A program made the position numbers and the translations under genes. Source: Actinomycetes bacterium (GTDB lineage Bacteria > Actinomycetota > Acidimicrobiia > Acidimicrobiales > RAAP-2). From it: 6,729 nucleotides of DNA. Positions within the stretch are counted from its first letter, which is position 1, and each line of letters begins with the position of its first letter. Of the stretch, positions 4,538 through 6,729 are shown piece after piece. The notes beneath the pieces were generated by a model. The model made no database searches, had not been told where the DNA came from, and saw only the letters and a program-made list of their open reading frames with translations. The stretch covers positions 1 to 6,729 of the forward strand of contig JAJZSX010000134.1 in NCBI GenBank assembly GCA_021849435.1, read 5' to 3'.

Positions 4538-5917
4538 ATGGAGCACACCTTTTCAACGATCATCGAGCCCTTCCGTATTCACTCGGTGGAGCCACTACGG
4601 ATGACTACGGCGTCCCAGCGCGCCGAGGCCATCCGAGACGCTGGGTACAACCTTTTCAATCTGCGCGCCCAGGACGTACTGATCGATTTGTTGACCGACT
4701 CGGGAACGGGCGCGATGTCGCGCGACCAGTGGGCCGCGATCCAACACGGCGATGAGAGCTACGCCGGTTCGCCCTCGTGGTTTCGATTTGAAGCCGCGGT
4801 CAAAGACCTCTTCCCCTTCCGGCACGTGATCCCGACGCACCAGGGTCGAGCGGCAGAGAAGATCCTCTTCACCGCCCTCGGCGGTGCGGGCAAGGTGGTG
4901 CCCAACAACACCCATTTCGACACGACCCGGGCCAACGTCGAAGCGTCGGGGGCCGAGGCGATTGACTTGGTGATCCCCGAAGGTCTCGACGCGTCGTTGA
5001 TCCACCCGTTCAAGGGCAACATGGACGTGGCGGCCCTCGAAGCGGTGCTCATCGAACGAGGCGCCGACGTACCCGTGGTGATGGTGACCGTCACCAATAA
5101 CTCGGGTGGGGGACAACCGGTGTCCTTGGCCAACCTGCGCGCGGTGAGCGAGGTCTGTCACCGCTACGGCGTGCCGTTCTTCCTCGACGCCTGCCGTTTC
5201 GCCGAGAACGCGTGGTTCATCCACGAGCGTGAGGCGGGTCAGGGCGATCGTGAAGTGGCCGACATCGTGCGCGAGATGGCCTCCCTCGCTGACGGTATGA
5301 CCATGTCGGCGAAGAAGGACCCCTTCGGGAACATCGGTGGCTGGCTCGCTCTCAACGATGACTCGCTCGCTGAACGGTGCCGCAACCTGCTGATCCTGAC
5401 CGAGGGATTCCCGACCTACGGCGGACTGGCCGGCCGTGACCTCGAGGCCCTGGCCCAGGGGTTGAAGGAGGCGGTCCACCCGGACTACCTGCGCTACCGG
5501 ATCCGCTCGACGGCCTACCTGGGCGACGCGCTCGACCGAGCCGGTGTGCCGGTGGTCAAGCCCATCGGCGGTCACGCCGTCTACATCGACGCCAAAACGC
5601 TCCTCGCGCACATCGACCCGTTGCAGTACCCCGGTCAGGCGCTGTCGGTGGCGATGTACGAGATGGGCGGCATCCGGTCAGTCGAGATCGGCACGGCGAT
5701 GTTCGGCCGCCAGCCCGACGGTAGCGAGCGCGCCGCCGCCATGGAGTTGGTGCGTCTCGCAATCCCGCGGCGCACCTACACCCAGAGCCACATCGACTAC
5801 GTCATTGAGGTGGTCACCGCCGTAGCGAGCGAGGCGACTTCGCTGCCGGGCTATCGCATGGTCTACGAGCCCGCCGCGTTGCGACACTTCACGGCGCGTT
5901 TCGAACCGATCGGCTGA
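4538..5917 (+). CDS. tnaA: Tryptophanase (tryptophan indole-lyase)
   Basis: This PLP enzyme of the beta-eliminating lyase family splits L-tryptophan into indole, pyruvate and ammonium in the cytoplasm; the family forms tetramers. Counting from the ATG at 4538 it has 459 residues, close to the family's 456-471. The landmarks are EPFRI near the N-terminus, IDLLTDSGTGAMS (49-61), PTHQGR (99-104), the PLP-ring Asp in FLDACRFAEN (214-223), the Schiff-base lysine in MSAKKD (second Lys, residue 260), EGFPTYGGLAGRD (289-301) and IPRRTYTQSHID near the end. Two residues separate it from tyrosine phenol-lyase: FDTTR has Asp128 where that enzyme has Thr, and SVEIG has Ile384 where it has the phenol-side Arg. 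Both match tryptophanase. The in-frame GTG at 4514 would add eight residues absent from relatives. No good Shine-Dalgarno is seen; TACCAT at 4525-4530 could be a -10 box for a nearly leaderless transcript. No tnaC-like leader peptide or tryptophan permease is present. The 3' end overlaps the convergent gene by 29 bp. Confidence 0.93.
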   Translation: MEHTFSTIIEPFRIHSVEPLRMTTASQRAEAIRDAGYNLFNLRAQDVLIDLLTDSGTGAMSRDQWAAIQHGDESYAGSPSWFRFEAAVKDLFPFRHVIPTHQGRAAEKILFTALGGAGKVVPNNTHFDTTRANVEASGAEAIDLVIPEGLDASLIHPFKGNMDVAALEAVLIERGADVPVVMVTVTNNSGGGQPVSLANLRAVSEVCHRYGVPFFLDACRFAENAWFIHEREAGQGDREVADIVREMASLADGMTMSAKKDPFGNIGGWLALNDDSLAERCRNLLILTEGFPTYGGLAGRDLEALAQGLKEAVHPDYLRYRIRSTAYLGDALDRAGVPVVKPIGGHAVYIDAKTLLAHIDPLQYPGQALSVAMYEMGGIRSVEIGTAMFGRQPDGSERAAAMELVRLAIPRRTYTQSHIDYVIEVVTAVASEATSLPGYRMVYEPAALRHFTARFEPIG

Positions 5918-6686
5918 CCGGGGAAGCGTCGCGCTCGCCCACGCGCAGTTGTCGCACGAGGACTACGACACCCGCGATGGCGAGCGCGACGCCCGCCAGC
6001 TGCACGCCGATCGAACCGCTGTGGGACTGCTGGCCGAGCAGAAGCCGCTCGTCGAGGGCGCGAACGGCGCCCCAGACGATCATGGCGAGCGCCGAGACCG
6101 CACCGGCCACGCGGCCGATCGATCGACGCTGCGCCCACAGCAATACGAGCCAGAGCAGTCCGTCCTCCAGCGCCTGGATGATCGGCACGGGCACGCGCTT
6201 TCCGACTTGGCCGACGTAGTGCATGCCGAACCACTGGTGCGTGAGGTGGCCACCCCCCTGGACCATGAACTGAGGGCCGAGCAGGCGACCGAGGGCCCAA
6301 CCAGCGATCAGGGCCGGCACGACCGCGTCGGCGAAGCGGGCGAGGGAGGTGTTCGGCCACCACCGTCGTCGAAGCACCAGTGCGACCGGCAGGGCTGCGA
6401 CGATCCCACCGAAGCTCGCTAGACCCCCGTGCCAGACGGCGATCCATCGTCCGGGGTGACCGGCGTAGTAGCCCCAGTTGGTGACGATGTGCGCGACCCG
6501 AGCCCCGACTGAGGCGGCGACCACCAGCGCGCCGGTGAGCGAGCCGTAGCGGTGCACGGCAAAGCCGGCGCGCTCGAGTCGTCGCCGGCTGTAGAGGAAC
6601 GCGACGTAGGCCGCGATGGCCAGGCCGAAACCGTAGACGTGGAAGGTGAGCGGCCCGAGGTGGAACGACGTCGGGAAGGCGGACAC
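5889..6686 (-). CDS. Lgt-like prolipoprotein diacylglyceryl transferase family membrane protein, divergent
   Basis: The 265-residue protein is strongly hydrophobic, with about seven membrane segments. Its start, FHLGPLTFHVYGFGLAIA (8-25), matches the Lgt N-terminus, followed by VGARVAHIVTN (60-70), YYAGHPGRWIAVWHGGLASF (73-92), AGWALGRLLG (128-137), VPIIQALEDG (167-176) and a last pair of helices. Lgt moves diacylglycerol from phosphatidylglycerol to the lipobox cysteine of prelipoproteins at the inner membrane. The order and spacing support the family, but several signatures are weak. The GRxGNxxNGE motif reads GRLLGPQFMV, keeping Arg134 but losing the Asn/Glu residues. The E. coli catalytic-region His of SFHGG appears as Phe92, though actinobacterial Lgt proteins also vary there. 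The HPxQxYE motif is reduced to PIIQALE. The start is the GTG at 6686; an in-frame TAG lies two codons upstream. Because of the losses I leave the symbol blank: it may be a true but divergent Lgt or a paralogue with another role. Confidence 0.75.
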   Translation of the reverse strand: MSAFPTSFHLGPLTFHVYGFGLAIAAYVAFLYSRRRLERAGFAVHRYGSLTGALVVAASVGARVAHIVTNWGYYAGHPGRWIAVWHGGLASFGGIVAALPVALVLRRRWWPNTSLARFADAVVPALIAGWALGRLLGPQFMVQGGGHLTHQWFGMHYVGQVGKRVPVPIIQALEDGLLWLVLLWAQRRSIGRVAGAVSALAMIVWGAVRALDERLLLGQQSHSGSIGVQLAGVALAIAGVVVLVRQLRVGERDASPVSRSVRNAP

Positions 6687-6729
6687 GCCCTAGGCGCGCG
6701 GCCGGCCGAGACCGGCGAACCCGTACCCG
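6687..6729 (-). other. Right-edge sequence upstream of the Lgt-like gene, possible end of another gene
   Basis: On the minus strand one frame reads in from the edge and ends at a TAG (6692-6690), 3 nt before the Lgt-like GTG start. That could be the last dozen codons (ending GRPRA) of a tightly linked upstream gene, but it is too short to identify and may be chance. No promoter or Shine-Dalgarno of good quality is seen for the Lgt-like gene; AGGG lies only one base from the GTG. Confidence 0.2.

Noticed and set aside
3709..4563. Minus-strand 284-codon open frame opposite the 336-aa gene
   Set aside because: Its product is rich in Arg, His and Gly with no domain pattern, as expected from the antisense of a GC-rich gene; the plus-strand frame has a plausible domain architecture.
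4595..5611. Minus-strand 338-codon open frame opposite tryptophanase
   Set aside because: Antisense shadow; the plus-strand frame is an unmistakable tryptophanase.
1..6729. CRISPR array, tRNA or rRNA gene
   Set aside because: No regularly spaced direct repeats, tRNA cloverleaf with T-arm GTTCRANNC context, or rRNA-like segments were seen on either strand.

Overview
The window is GC-rich, uses GTG start codons and carries a HadA/HadB-like split hot-dog dehydratase pair, an IS1380-type transposase and an actinobacterial-looking Lgt homologue. This suggests a high-GC actinomycete (Actinomycetota). A deep-branching class such as Acidimicrobiia is possible, but nothing here proves the rank.

Layout. 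(1) 1-883: the N-terminal 269 codons of an IS1380-family transposase run leftward off the left edge. A long imperfect inverted repeat lies just upstream of its start codon. (2) 884-1175: no gene seen. (3) 1176-1586 (-): a small universal-stress-protein-fold gene with degenerate nucleotide-binding residues and lower third-position GC than its neighbours, with a 7+7 bp palindrome upstream. (4) About 1752-2045 (+): no convincing protein, but dense short helices that look like a structured RNA of mobile-element type, probably a remnant. (5) 2141-3138 (-): two nearly abutting genes, a FAS1/HadA-like subunit followed by a HadB-like MaoC dehydratase with the full catalytic motif. (6) 3139-3486: a divergent intergenic region with three successive inverted repeats on the side facing the next gene. 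(7) 3487-4497 (+): an unrecognised 336-aa protein with a helical N-terminus, a basic Lys/Arg/Pro/Ala linker and a C-terminal domain resembling the PemK/MazF barrel. (8) 4538-5917 (+): tryptophanase, distinguished from tyrosine phenol-lyase by active-site residues. (9) 5889-6686 (-): an Lgt-like polytopic membrane protein convergent with tryptophanase; the two genes overlap by 29 bp.

How it fits together. Positions 1-2140 look like an accessory patch (IS fragment, compositionally odd stress gene, RNA-element remnant) beside ordinary metabolic genes. The dehydratase pair probably acts on (3R)-hydroxyacyl thioesters in fatty-acid or acyl-CoA metabolism. Tryptophanase turns tryptophan into indole, pyruvate and ammonia. 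No complete new system is evident. The best candidates for a second look are the structured RNA region, the 336-aa two-part protein and the signature-poor Lgt homologue.
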